Shown: piece after piece, positions 5,761-12,229 of the stretch
Layout: every line of letters starts with the position of its first letter
Numbering within the stretch: the stretch's first letter is position 1
Source: a virus
Virus record (IMG/VR): IMGVR_UViG_3300006641_000012
Span: 1-40,174 of that record
Strand: one strand, 5' to 3'
DNA: 40,174 nucleotides
The notes under the pieces: generated by a model
What the model was told of the DNA's origin: nothing
The model's database searches: none
The model's input: only the letters and a program-made list of their open reading frames with translations
Translations under genes and position numbers: made by a program

Positions 5761-5903
5761 TGAGAGATTATGAACTTATCGAGGCTATCGAGAAGGTGGT
5801 TGCTACTGATGGTGAAGAAATGACTGACGGCGAGTGCTTGGATCAAGTAATCGAGTTAGTCAATGAATACAAGAGCTTCAATTTCGAGAGTAAGGGGGCA
5901 TAG
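5760..5903 (+). CDS. Small helical hypothetical protein, 47 aa
   Basis: Begins MRDYELIEAIEKVVATDG and ends NFESKGA; two predicted helices (ELIEAIEKVV and CLDQVIELVNEYKSF) could form a helical hairpin. The start is fused to the previous stop (TGATG). No family recognised. Confidence 0.5.
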   Translation: MRDYELIEAIEKVVATDGEEMTDGECLDQVIELVNEYKSFNFESKGA

Positions 5904-6032
5904 TTGGTAGGATTCTTACTAGTCATACTCTTATTCTTTACTCTCCCTGTTGGGATAGCCGAGAATCAACCGATACTAATTGCGATACCGATACTGGGGC
6001 TGATAACAGCCTTACTGTGGAAGGAGAAATGA
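5904..6032 (+). CDS. Small two-pass membrane protein, 42 aa, TTG start
   Basis: TTG 5904 directly follows the previous TAG and has AGTAAGGGGG about 5 bases upstream. The product is almost all hydrophobic: one segment at residues 1-18 (VGFLLVILLFFTLPVGI), a short ENQP turn, and a second at 24-38, ending in WKEK. Its TGA overlaps the ATG of the Rpf-like gene. Size, hairpin topology and the downstream secreted muralytic gene make a holin or membrane partner possible, but this is inference. No ATG exists in the frame. Confidence 0.45.
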   Translation: MVGFLLVILLFFTLPVGIAENQPILIAIPILGLITALLWKEK

Positions 6033-6436
6033 TGCATCACCGATTCATAATCGGATTGGTGGCTTTGGGGTTGGCGATTACGCTGACCCCAAACGCCCCG
6101 ATTCACCTCGAGATAAAACCTAAAGAGGTAGTTCCAAAAGTGGTAGAGATTCCGGACTTATCTTTGGATCAACTACCGGTTTCGTGGCAGAAATTGGCTA
6201 TGTGTGAATCTTCAGGTCGGCTTAATGCTGTCAGCGGCAAACGCAAACAGTTCCAAGGGCTATTCCAGATCGAGTATCCACGAACTTGGGTTGCTCACGG
6301 CGGCAGCAAGACCAAGCCACCGAAGGATTCAACCTTACTCGAACAGTTCTGGGTAGCTCTTCACATCTATGTTGATCGAGGCTCTAAACCTTGGCCTTAC
6401 TGCGGCAAATTCCTAAAGGAAGACTACGGCAAGTAA
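6032..6436 (+). CDS. Secreted Rpf-like (resuscitation-promoting factor) muralytic protein
   Basis: 134 aa. Rpf domains are lysozyme/transglycosylase-like and cleave peptidoglycan glycan strands outside the membrane; in actinobacteria they wake dormant cells. An N-terminal hydrophobic segment (residues 4-20, MHHRFIIGLVALGLAITL) serves as signal peptide or anchor. The domain spans about residues 51-128: SWQKLAMCESSGR with catalytic Glu59, FQGLFQIEYPRTWVAHGG, an EQFWVALHIY helix and KPWPYCGKFL. Cys58 and Cys124 match the usual disulfide. ATG 6032 is preferred over 6029 because AAGGAG is better spaced. The gene closes the early arm, far from the CHAP lysis genes, so an early or entry-related role is possible. 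Confidence 0.8.
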   Translation: MHHRFIIGLVALGLAITLTPNAPIHLEIKPKEVVPKVVEIPDLSLDQLPVSWQKLAMCESSGRLNAVSGKRKQFQGLFQIEYPRTWVAHGGSKTKPPKDSTLLEQFWVALHIYVDRGSKPWPYCGKFLKEDYGK

Positions 6437-6437
6437 C

Positions 6438-6465
6438 TTGACAATGCCGACAGCGGCATTAAACT
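6438..6465 (+). promoter_or_regulatory. Sigma-70-like promoter candidate with palindromic spacer
   Basis: TTGACA (6438-6443), a 16-bp spacer and TAAACT (6460-6465) resemble a -35/-10 pair. The spacer is mostly the inverted repeat AATGCCG-ACAG-CGGCATT (6443-6460), which would be an ideal operator. Transcription would begin only a few bases before the strong terminator, predicting a tiny RNA. Alternatively the hairpin is just a read-through guard after the Rpf-like gene. Confidence 0.4.
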
Positions 6466-6471
6466 GATACC

Positions 6472-6517
6472 ACTAAGACCCCTCCGGACTGTAGGCCGTG
6501 AGGGGCTTAGTCTTTTT
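6472..6517 (+). terminator. Strong Rho-independent terminator ending the rightward early arm
   Basis: ACTAAG/CTTAGT and CCCCTC/GAGGGG form a long stem with one bulged A and an inner CGG/CCG pair, followed by TCTTTTT on the plus strand. It lies between the converging early arm and the end of the leftward replication arm; the minus strand lacks a T-run, so it mainly stops rightward transcription. Confidence 0.85.
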
Positions 6518-6698
6518 ATCCTCTTGGATTATCTACCGAGTAGAAACCACCAGCCTTGAATACTGTAGGCGTTGCTGTCCATACTCGAGACATCATCAAA
6601 CCGCAATCACATTTAGGTGCAGCTTCTTCTTCTGTCATCTTGCGTTCGATCTCAACGCTGATCCCACACTTACTGCAACTGTATTCGTATGTAGCCAT
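6516..6698 (-). CDS. FmdB-family zinc-ribbon protein
   Basis: 60 aa. MATYEYSCSKCGISVEIER with a second pair in KCDCGLMMSRVW and the ending GGFYSVDN match the FmdB putative regulatory zinc-ribbon family (MPTYEYxCxxCG...CxxCG...GGGFYxTD). The four cysteines should hold one zinc. Family role is poorly defined; transcription-related functions are suggested. Last gene of the leftward replication block; its ATG overlaps the previous stop. Confidence 0.8.
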   Translation of the reverse strand: MATYEYSCSKCGISVEIERKMTEEEAAPKCDCGLMMSRVWTATPTVFKAGGFYSVDNPRG

Positions 6699-7174
6699 TA
6701 GTTATTGTAACTCCCTCTGAATTTTCTTAGACTCTCCTCTGGTACACAATAGATCTCTGGTCTACGCCAGTCAGGTTTATCCAACCACTCCGGGTTCTTT
6801 GCTTCTGCACCCATGATCCAACCAATCAATTCGTAGTTAGGCATACCACCTCTAACCAATACGAACTTCACATCATCTTTAGCATCGGGTCTAACAAGCA
6901 ATCTGCCCTGCTCATGCTTTGTATATTTAACATCGATGTTCGGTTCAATATCTACACCACCTTGACCGAAGGCACCGCCCCAGTAGACACCAAGATACTT
7001 AGCTACTGCTATCTCTGCACCGCAACCATCTACATCAAGAAGGATTCTCTGCCATGCATCCATGTCCTGTAGTCCACGCATCTGTTGGTTCTTCATCGTA
7101 GATACATAGCGTTCAATCGCTGTGTTAGCAGCGAGAACAACTTCGTATCTCTCGAGAACTATCTTCAGACCCAA
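6698..7174 (-). CDS. Conserved phage protein, possible restriction-like nuclease fold
   Basis: 158 aa. The pattern GCGAEIAVAKYLGVYWGG, then GGVDIEPNIDVKYT, GRLLVRPDAKDD, FVLVRG and a C-terminal PEIYCVPEESLRKF is shared by uncharacterised proteins in many phages. An early Glu-containing helix, Asp in VDIEPN and D-x-K in IDVKYT could be a PD-(D/E)xK-type core, so a nuclease is possible but unproven. It overlaps the sigma-factor gene by 10 bp. Confidence 0.6.
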   Translation of the reverse strand: MGLKIVLERYEVVLAANTAIERYVSTMKNQQMRGLQDMDAWQRILLDVDGCGAEIAVAKYLGVYWGGAFGQGGVDIEPNIDVKYTKHEQGRLLVRPDAKDDVKFVLVRGGMPNYELIGWIMGAEAKNPEWLDKPDWRRPEIYCVPEESLRKFRGSYNN

Positions 7175-7806
7175 GGCGTTGGCCCCCCTAAGTGATCGAT
7201 GATCTTTCTTAGTGAGCCTTGAATCTTTCTATCTACTGTTGAATCACTTATGCCCATCTCTTCTGCTATCTCAGACAAAGTCATTGGACTATTGGAATAC
7301 CTATTGCGTAACATCACCTGCTCATCTGCATCTAGCAGATCTATTGCAGATCTAATATCAATTACTACAGCCAAGATATTGCCACCCTCACTTGGAACTG
7401 ATGGCTTGCGTGGGGTGCCATCGTCTACCTTTTCAACCATTACTGCACCATATGAATCAAACTCAAATGCAACTGGCAACATCTTGGCTATCGTTATCGT
7501 GTCGTAGAAGAACTCATCGCCGGTTGAATAGCCCAGCTTTGCAGCCTTCTCTTTCCTTGCATACTTCTCAACTGTCCTGCGTAATCGTGCCATGATTCGC
7601 CTTGCTACCCACTTGGTTTCATCTTTGCTTACTTCGTAAGCCTCATCCAACATCTTGGCCAAGTGAGGTCGCTTAAGAACATAGACTCGAAGCTCTTGAA
7701 TTAAATCCTCTTTGTCTACATAGCCAGCAAACCTGCGATGGATGTGTGCTGCGGATATATGCACGAGATCCTCGAGGTGATCCTCAGCACGATCTTTCTC
7801 TTGCAT
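7165..7806 (-). CDS. Sigma-70-family-like RNA polymerase sigma factor
   Basis: 213 aa. The N-terminal part (RRFAGYVDKEDLIQELRVYVL, residues ~24-45) resembles sigma region 2 and the C-terminal part (LLDADEQVMLRNRY, then LSEIAEEMGISDSTVDRKI) is a clear region-4 helix-turn-helix for -35 recognition. The central part is unusual and may be phage-specific. It likely directs host RNA polymerase to phage promoters, alongside the WhiB gene in the same block. Start ATG 7806 overlaps the stop of the small membrane gene (TAATG). Confidence 0.75.
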   Translation of the reverse strand: MQEKDRAEDHLEDLVHISAAHIHRRFAGYVDKEDLIQELRVYVLKRPHLAKMLDEAYEVSKDETKWVARRIMARLRRTVEKYARKEKAAKLGYSTGDEFFYDTITIAKMLPVAFEFDSYGAVMVEKVDDGTPRKPSVPSEGGNILAVVIDIRSAIDLLDADEQVMLRNRYSNSPMTLSEIAEEMGISDSTVDRKIQGSLRKIIDHLGGPTPWV

Positions 7807-7907
7807 TAGTCCTCATCTTCTAGCTCGATGATGGCATCCATTACAAACTTAGCAACGAAGAACACCAATGTAATTACAAGAGTTGCAATTAAAAAAAATT
7901 TCTTCAC
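7806..7907 (-). CDS. Small single-pass membrane peptide, 33 aa
   Basis: GTG 7907 overlaps the TGA of the preceding gene (GTGA) and the TAA overlaps the sigma-factor ATG (TAATG). The product, VKKFFLIATLVITLVFFVAK followed by an acidic tail LEDED, has one hydrophobic segment after a basic start. Double coupling supports it being translated. Function unknown. Confidence 0.5.
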   Translation of the reverse strand: MKKFFLIATLVITLVFFVAKFVMDAIIELEDED

Positions 7908-8344
7908 TTGTTCTCTGGCCACTTTCCACGATTGACCATCATGGCAATGATGCAATAGTTAGCAAGATCCTTAAAAGAATCCTCAATGGATTCATGCTGT
8001 GGCTTCTCACCGGATGCAAGTAGATTCTTTAGTCGTTCGAACTTATCACCCATACGAACCATCAACCCATTGATAGGGCCACCGTATGCATTGTTGATAT
8101 TGCCCGGGCCGTAGTCTCTTTGCTTACTGATAAGTAGGTTTCCAAGCTCATCGATAATATCCCACGAGTCAGCAACGAACTTGTTCATCGCTGGGTCGGC
8201 GGTAGTTGAACTACTATCTCGAGGGCCAAAGGCAGATCCGGGTTTATACTTAGGCTTAGGACTCTTAGGCCGAAGCTTTCCAGTAAGTCTTTCAAACTCT
8301 GCATCGTCATTGGATCTATTGATTCCGTACTCATACTCGCTCAT
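7904..8344 (-). CDS. DUF1599/Nmad1-like (MazG-like fold) protein
   Basis: 146 aa. The C-terminal ~95 residues carry LISKQRDYGPGNIN, GLMVRMGDKFERLKNLL, then HESIEDSFKDLANYCIIAMM, the signature of DUF1599 (nucleotide modification associated domain 1), an all-helical family related to MazG-type nucleotide pyrophosphatases; acidic residues of the ESIEDSFKDLANY helix would hold magnesium. Probably acts on a nucleotide pool during replication or on modified nucleotides. The N-terminal ~50 residues are low-complexity and basic. Sits between the TOPRIM primase gene and a tiny membrane gene. Confidence 0.75.
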   Translation of the reverse strand: MSEYEYGINRSNDDAEFERLTGKLRPKSPKPKYKPGSAFGPRDSSSTTADPAMNKFVADSWDIIDELGNLLISKQRDYGPGNINNAYGGPINGLMVRMGDKFERLKNLLASGEKPQHESIEDSFKDLANYCIIAMMVNRGKWPENK

Positions 8345-8942
8345 CTATTCCCAGTCTCCTTCGTAGCCCATCTAAACCCTCATCTAATACTATAGAGTTT
8401 ACATCACTTCCGAGTGGAAGTGGTATCAATTCTGCGTGTTCAACTTCTTGTAAAACTTTCTCGGCCAACTCCATTCCCGGATTAGATCCATCTTTCTTGT
8501 CATCATTGTCTGCCAAGATAAGGACTCTTCGATAGCCACCAAATAATCTATTGAAGTGTGGTCGCCAAGCTTTAACACCCGGCACTCCAACTGAAGGCAA
8601 GAGTTGACTAGCAATGACTGCATCCAACTCTCCCTCGCAAATTGCAATGGTATCCGAAGGCTTTTGTAGATCAACTGCGTTGAACAATCTTGCTGGTTGG
8701 TGCATTGGTGCCATGTATCTAGGCCCCGGAAGTTCATCGATCCTTCTGAACTTGAAACCTGCAACGCCATTGACGACTCGATATGGGATGGATAACCATC
8801 CGATAAACTGGACATGGCTCGGATCACAGTCGACTGGTACGCTTCCCAGTAGATGCTCGCTTGCCAGTTCCTGACTGAACCCCCGACCTTTTAGGTAAGA
8901 GACCGTCTCCTCGTTTATCTTTTTGTGATATGTCGTAGCCAA
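8331..8942 (-). CDS. Primase/TOPRIM subunit (C-terminal half of a DnaG-like primase)
   Basis: 203 aa from TTG 8942. TOPRIM motifs: ICEGELD (Glu103, Asp107) and LILADNDD (Asp145-Asp148), plus GWLSIPYR and GPRYMAP typical of phage DnaG-like proteins. It should catalyse RNA primer synthesis together with the zinc-finger protein encoded just upstream. The frame stays open to 9029, inside the zinc-finger gene, at +1 relative to it; the homologous-looking sequence begins near residue 4 of the TTG form, hence that start. The absence of a good ATG raises the alternatives of programmed +1 frameshifting or a sequence indel. Confidence 0.75.
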   Translation of the reverse strand: MATTYHKKINEETVSYLKGRGFSQELASEHLLGSVPVDCDPSHVQFIGWLSIPYRVVNGVAGFKFRRIDELPGPRYMAPMHQPARLFNAVDLQKPSDTIAICEGELDAVIASQLLPSVGVPGVKAWRPHFNRLFGGYRRVLILADNDDKKDGSNPGMELAEKVLQEVEHAELIPLPLGSDVNSIVLDEGLDGLRRRLGIDERV

Positions 8943-9204
8943 CTCGTTTAGCAATGTCAGCCGCTCTATCGAAAGCAACACGAAAGTCCACCCCTTCTTT
9001 CCACATGAGTAATGAATATGCATCTCCACCTATGCCACAGGTGTGGCAAAAGTAAAGCCCTGCCTTCTCGCCGTCTGTACTCATAACAGCAGACCTTCGA
9101 GTATCGTTATGAAAGCAACATCTAACAGGCTTTGAATAGCCTTCTCTTACTTCTCCACCATAGTGTTCGACCACAGCCTTGAGAAGCTCTGGGTCGGCAG
9201 CCAT
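8824..9204 (-). CDS. Primase zinc-binding subunit (N-terminal half of a DnaG-like primase)
   Basis: 126 aa. The CHC2-type zinc finger is visible: CCFHNDTRRSA (Cys30, His32) and AGLYFCHTCGIGGDAYSL (Cys53, Cys56), followed by a helix EGVDFRVAFDRAADIAKRVG. This domain positions template DNA for primer start. After about residue 100 the frame becomes a basic, low-complexity tail (GKRASTGKRTSRL) while the +1 frame carries the primase continuation, so the two genes overlap by 119 bp or more. Follows the helicase and resolvase genes. Confidence 0.8.
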   Translation of the reverse strand: MAADPELLKAVVEHYGGEVREGYSKPVRCCFHNDTRRSAVMSTDGEKAGLYFCHTCGIGGDAYSLLMWKEGVDFRVAFDRAADIAKRVGYDISQKDKRGDGLLPKRSGVQSGTGKRASTGKRTSRL

Positions 9205-9395
9205 TAGTAAGTCTTTCTTACTGGCTTCTTCTTCTGTGTTCGTTCCAACTGCTTAAGGTAAGAGTTGTATTCTTCAATACGCTTTTCCATTTTCTTCTGC
9301 TCTAACCTTGCATCGAATGTGTAATACAAGTGTTCTAAGAAGTGATATAAAGCAACACCTGCTACTACGATCAATACGCCTACTACTGTTTCCAT
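9204..9395 (-). CDS. Small membrane protein with coiled-coil tail, 63 aa
   Basis: METVVGVLIVVAGVALYHF forms one N-terminal membrane segment; the remaining ~40 residues are a charged helix (ARLEQKKMEKRIEEYN...) probably a cytoplasmic coiled coil. Its TAA overlaps the ATG of the zinc-finger primase gene and it overlaps the nuclease gene at its start. Function unknown; tethering of the replication complex to the membrane is conceivable. Confidence 0.6.
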   Translation of the reverse strand: METVVGVLIVVAGVALYHFLEHLYYTFDARLEQKKMEKRIEEYNSYLKQLERTQKKKPVRKTY

Positions 9396-9760
9396 TTTAA
9401 TACCTCCGTAAATGTATCTAACTCCATGATTACAAACGACTTGCCTATGCCATGCTGTCTACGCTTGGCGATAACTATTGGTATCGCTGGCGAAGACTTT
9501 CTTTTCTTCATCCAGTTCTTTACTTCAAGACTTGCTTCCTCTATCCATGGCCCAAGCTTGAATGACTTCTCATTCTTTGCCTCAACTACGATAAAGCTTT
9601 GGATGTCCGGTGCCCATAACCATAGATCACCTTCATCGCTAGTGCCTGAGAGTCTTAGTCTTTCAACAGGATTGAATTCCTTCTCCCTGAAATACTCAAC
9701 TAGATCCGTCTCCCATGTTGCACCCTTTCTTTTATTGGCCCGAGATTGCTTGGAGTCCAA
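9383..9760 (-). CDS. Holliday junction resolvase-like nuclease (PD-(D/E)xK)
   Basis: 125 aa. RANKRKGATWETDLVEYF supplies the N-terminal helix with its Glu; RLRLSGTSDEGDLWLWA gives the catalytic Asp and FIVVEAKNEK the E-x-K motif; a WIEEASLE helix and PIVIAKRR complete the pattern of phage Hjc-like resolvases. It would cut branched DNA formed in replication and recombination before packaging. It overlaps the helicase gene by 29 bp, so translation is coupled. Confidence 0.75.
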   Translation of the reverse strand: MDSKQSRANKRKGATWETDLVEYFREKEFNPVERLRLSGTSDEGDLWLWAPDIQSFIVVEAKNEKSFKLGPWIEEASLEVKNWMKKRKSSPAIPIVIAKRRQHGIGKSFVIMELDTFTEVLKWKQ

Positions 9761-10586
9761 CGAAGTTCACCCCCGGTCTTAGATCAGCCATGCCCTGAAC
9801 ATCTCGATCCACTATCTGGACTCGTGATGCATCGATACCCAGCGTTACAAAGTTAGATGCATCTGCTGAGTGTTCACCGAATCTATTCTTAACTGCTGCA
9901 ACCCTGAACTCCTGATACTCCGGGTTCATTGCAATAGATAAGATCATCGATGGAAGTTGCGAGGCCTTACCGAGGATTGCTCGGCGAGGTGCTGGCATCT
10001 TTGGATCTCCAGTTCCTGCCTCACTCATGTGAGTTAGTGCAAGAACACAAGCACCAGTCTTACGAGCCACATGGTGCAGCTCTGACATAATGGCTCTGAT
10101 ACCAGACCACTCTTCACCAGTAACAGATACACAGTTCATCAAGTTATCAATCACAATCAATGCAGGTGCCATGCCATAGACCTCGCCATAAGCGAGGATC
10201 TCTAGCTCGATTGCATCAATGTCCGGTGATGGATCAAAGACCCACTTAATATGTGAGCCTCTCTCCTGTAATAATGGATCAAAGTAATGTGAGTCTGCAT
10301 CCAAATATGTTTCAACCTGTTGCTGTGGTAGCCCAGTTAATCCAGCGACTGTTCTAAACATCTGAGTAATGGGGTCGGTATCCGCCGAGAAGTAAAGAGT
10401 TGGAACTCCTGTCTTCAAGGCGTATACCAACGCCATCAAACTCTTACCTGAGTTTGGTTGACCTGCGATAAGACACAACTGTGACTGACGGAATCGCATA
10501 CCATGCTGTCTAAGTCCAGCCCATACATCAGGTAAGGGTTTAGCAGAGGAGCTTGTGCTGTGAACTGCTTGCAGTAAGTTCAACAT
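9732..10586 (-). CDS. DnaB-like replicative helicase / RecA-fold ATPase
   Basis: 284 aa, only the ATPase core, without the DnaB N-terminal domain. Walker A GQPNSGKS at residues 42-49, Walker B ALIVIDNL at about 142-149, a LALTHMSEAG segment resembling the H3 motif and a late KNRFGEH that may be the arginine-finger/KNR region typical of DnaB. It should unwind DNA at the fork with the split primase. ATG 10586 overlaps the WhiB stop (TAATG). Confidence 0.8.
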   Translation of the reverse strand: MLNLLQAVHSTSSSAKPLPDVWAGLRQHGMRFRQSQLCLIAGQPNSGKSLMALVYALKTGVPTLYFSADTDPITQMFRTVAGLTGLPQQQVETYLDADSHYFDPLLQERGSHIKWVFDPSPDIDAIELEILAYGEVYGMAPALIVIDNLMNCVSVTGEEWSGIRAIMSELHHVARKTGACVLALTHMSEAGTGDPKMPAPRRAILGKASQLPSMILSIAMNPEYQEFRVAAVKNRFGEHSADASNFVTLGIDASRVQIVDRDVQGMADLRPGVNFVGLQAISGQ

Positions 10587-10864
10587 TAGGCTGCGACACT
10601 CCTCTTTCTTTCCAGTTTAAGTTCTTGACGGATCTTTCGCCGTTCGATTGCAGAAGATCCTCCCCAATAGTGGAAGTCTTCATTATGTAATGCCCAATTA
10701 AAACAAGATACTAATAGTGGGCAAGTGGCACACACATTACGAAGTGTTTCATAGTGTGAGAAGTCTCTTTCTTCTGTGCAGAAATGTTCATTACCGATAG
10801 ATGCACAAGCTTCGGTACCGGTGAAGGCCGGGTAAGAAGGCTTACCCGGCTCCACCAACGACAT
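10586..10864 (-). CDS. WhiB-family iron-sulfur transcription factor
   Basis: 92 aa from ATG 10864, which overlaps the previous TAA. The four cluster cysteines are Cys20, Cys45, Cys48 and Cys54 (C-x24-C-x2-C-x5-C), followed by the HYWGGSS turn (WhiB GVWGG loop) and a basic DNA-contacting tail ERRKIRQELKLERKR. WhiB proteins bind a [4Fe-4S] cluster and the major sigma factor and occur only in actinobacteria and their phages; in phages such as mycophage TM4 they repress host genes. This is the best host marker in the window. An in-frame 17-residue upstream extension is unlikely. Confidence 0.92.
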   Translation of the reverse strand: MSLVEPGKPSYPAFTGTEACASIGNEHFCTEERDFSHYETLRNVCATCPLLVSCFNWALHNEDFHYWGGSSAIERRKIRQELKLERKRSVAA

Positions 10865-11271
10865 TAAGAAGCGTTTGCTCTGAAGTCGCATTGCTGGCCC
10901 TGTGGTCGTGAGCAAGCATAGAAAGCACGATAAGGCTTTCCCGATGCCTTGGATACACCAGCAGGAACTTGCTTTGCTGGTTCTCCGTGCTTACATACTG
11001 GGCCGTTAGTAGGGGCAGCATTCGCTGGCTGACCCCATGCATCTTGCGGTGGTGTGATTACAGTTGCATTGAATGCTTGTGCAATCGCTTGCGTTGTCAT
11101 TGGTTGAGAGCCTGTGAAGGCGTTAGCCATGGCTTGTAGTAGCGACTCGGCACCACTTGGATCTAAAGCTTCTGCTAGTTTCTGTGAGAAGCCTTGATAT
11201 GTTGCATCTGCAATGACAAAGATTGTTCCATCGTTTGTCTTTGTTGATACTTGAAAGCCTAGTTCGGCCAT
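10864..11271 (-). CDS. Zinc-ribbon-tailed hypothetical protein, 135 aa
   Basis: The N-terminal half (MAELGFQVSTKTNDGTIFV...) is a small beta domain; the C-terminal 45 residues (VCKHGEPAKQVP, GKPYRAFYACSRP, QQCDF) resemble a zinc ribbon with Cys and His in C-x-H...C...C order. Similar tails occur in small actinophage proteins coded next to exonucleases. ssDNA binding is plausible but not shown. It ends on the WhiB start and follows the exonuclease gene by one base. Confidence 0.6.
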   Translation of the reverse strand: MAELGFQVSTKTNDGTIFVIADATYQGFSQKLAEALDPSGAESLLQAMANAFTGSQPMTTQAIAQAFNATVITPPQDAWGQPANAAPTNGPVCKHGEPAKQVPAGVSKASGKPYRAFYACSRPQGQQCDFRANAS

Positions 11272-11272
11272 C

Positions 11273-12229
11273 TTATTTCTCCTTCGTGTGTTTGATGTTT
11301 AGTCGGACTGATTCTTTGCCGACTGGTTTTTTAGGTACGAAGCCCAAGAGTTTCTCTACTTCCTTCTCATCGATAGATGCACGGCCAGCAACAGTTGTCC
11401 AACTGATGTCGATCCCACTCCGTGTCCTACCGAAGATGCCTTCGAGTGAAGCTCGAAGACTCTCACGCTTCGCTTCCAGATCATCGATCTGGTTCCCTAA
11501 CTGTAAGAACAACAAGGCATTGCTGTCCACCTCAGTATCTAGAATTTCGACTTCCGAGGGTTTAGTAAGTTCTTTTTTTAGTCCAGTACAACCCAACTCC
11601 CCAGAAGGATCGTAGAACTTGCAATAGAACTGACAGTAGCTGGCATCCTTTTCAGGTTCAGGTGCATCGGTTGTGTTCTTAATACTCTCAAGCCAAGCCA
11701 ATGCTTCCTCTGCAATGGTTGGATCGTAGTCTTCAGAGTGAACCTTTACATCTCGTTCATCACCATCCCGGGCTATGGCACACAAGTTTACAGTCTTAAC
11801 TTCAAAACCGTTCTTCTCCAACAAGTAGCCATATGTATGAACTTGCCAACGCTGGTTCTTCGATGGGAAGTAACTTAGGTTCTTAACCTTCGTAGTCTTC
11901 CAGTCAACGACTGCACCAGTTTCAGGAATGAATAAATCTATATGGGCTTTCATTCCATTGTATTCGACCTCGGTCTCAACTAGATACTTCTTGCCTTCGG
12001 GATCTAATGCTTCGATTGATTTCTCAATCTCTGCATGGATGGCAGTTCCCATGATGGCTGCTAGTTTTAGTTCGTTGTCGTTTGTTTCGGCTTGTCCATT
12101 TAACCGAAACCAAACCTTGCGTGAACAGCCACCAAGTTCTGATGGCCCTATCTGCACCTGAGTGCTACGAGATTTACTTGCATCCTTAGCTCGTAGAACT
12201 TGGATAAGTAGATCCTTGATCTCACTCAT
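11273..12229 (-). CDS. Cas4/RecB-like exonuclease with probable Fe-S cluster
   Basis: 318 aa. PD-(D/E)xK nuclease core: HAEIEK, AHIDLFIPETGAVVDWKTTK (catalytic Asp and D-x-K) and QRWQVHTYGYLL, the QxxxY motif of RecB/Cas4 nucleases. One cysteine near the N-terminus (GGCSRKVWF) and three after the core (CQFYCKFYD...LGC) are placed like the four [4Fe-4S] ligands of Cas4/AddB. It may resect DNA ends in phage recombination. No CRISPR array is present, so it is not part of a CRISPR system here. Confidence 0.8.
   Translation of the reverse strand: MSEIKDLLIQVLRAKDASKSRSTQVQIGPSELGGCSRKVWFRLNGQAETNDNELKLAAIMGTAIHAEIEKSIEALDPEGKKYLVETEVEYNGMKAHIDLFIPETGAVVDWKTTKVKNLSYFPSKNQRWQVHTYGYLLEKNGFEVKTVNLCAIARDGDERDVKVHSEDYDPTIAEEALAWLESIKNTTDAPEPEKDASYCQFYCKFYDPSGELGCTGLKKELTKPSEVEILDTEVDSNALLFLQLGNQIDDLEAKRESLRASLEGIFGRTRSGIDISWTTVAGRASIDEKEVEKLLGFVPKKPVGKESVRLNIKHTKEK

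Noticed and set aside
11273-12229. CRISPR-associated Cas4
   Set aside because: The fold and cysteines are Cas4-like, but no CRISPR array or other cas gene was seen; a phage recombination exonuclease is the simpler reading.
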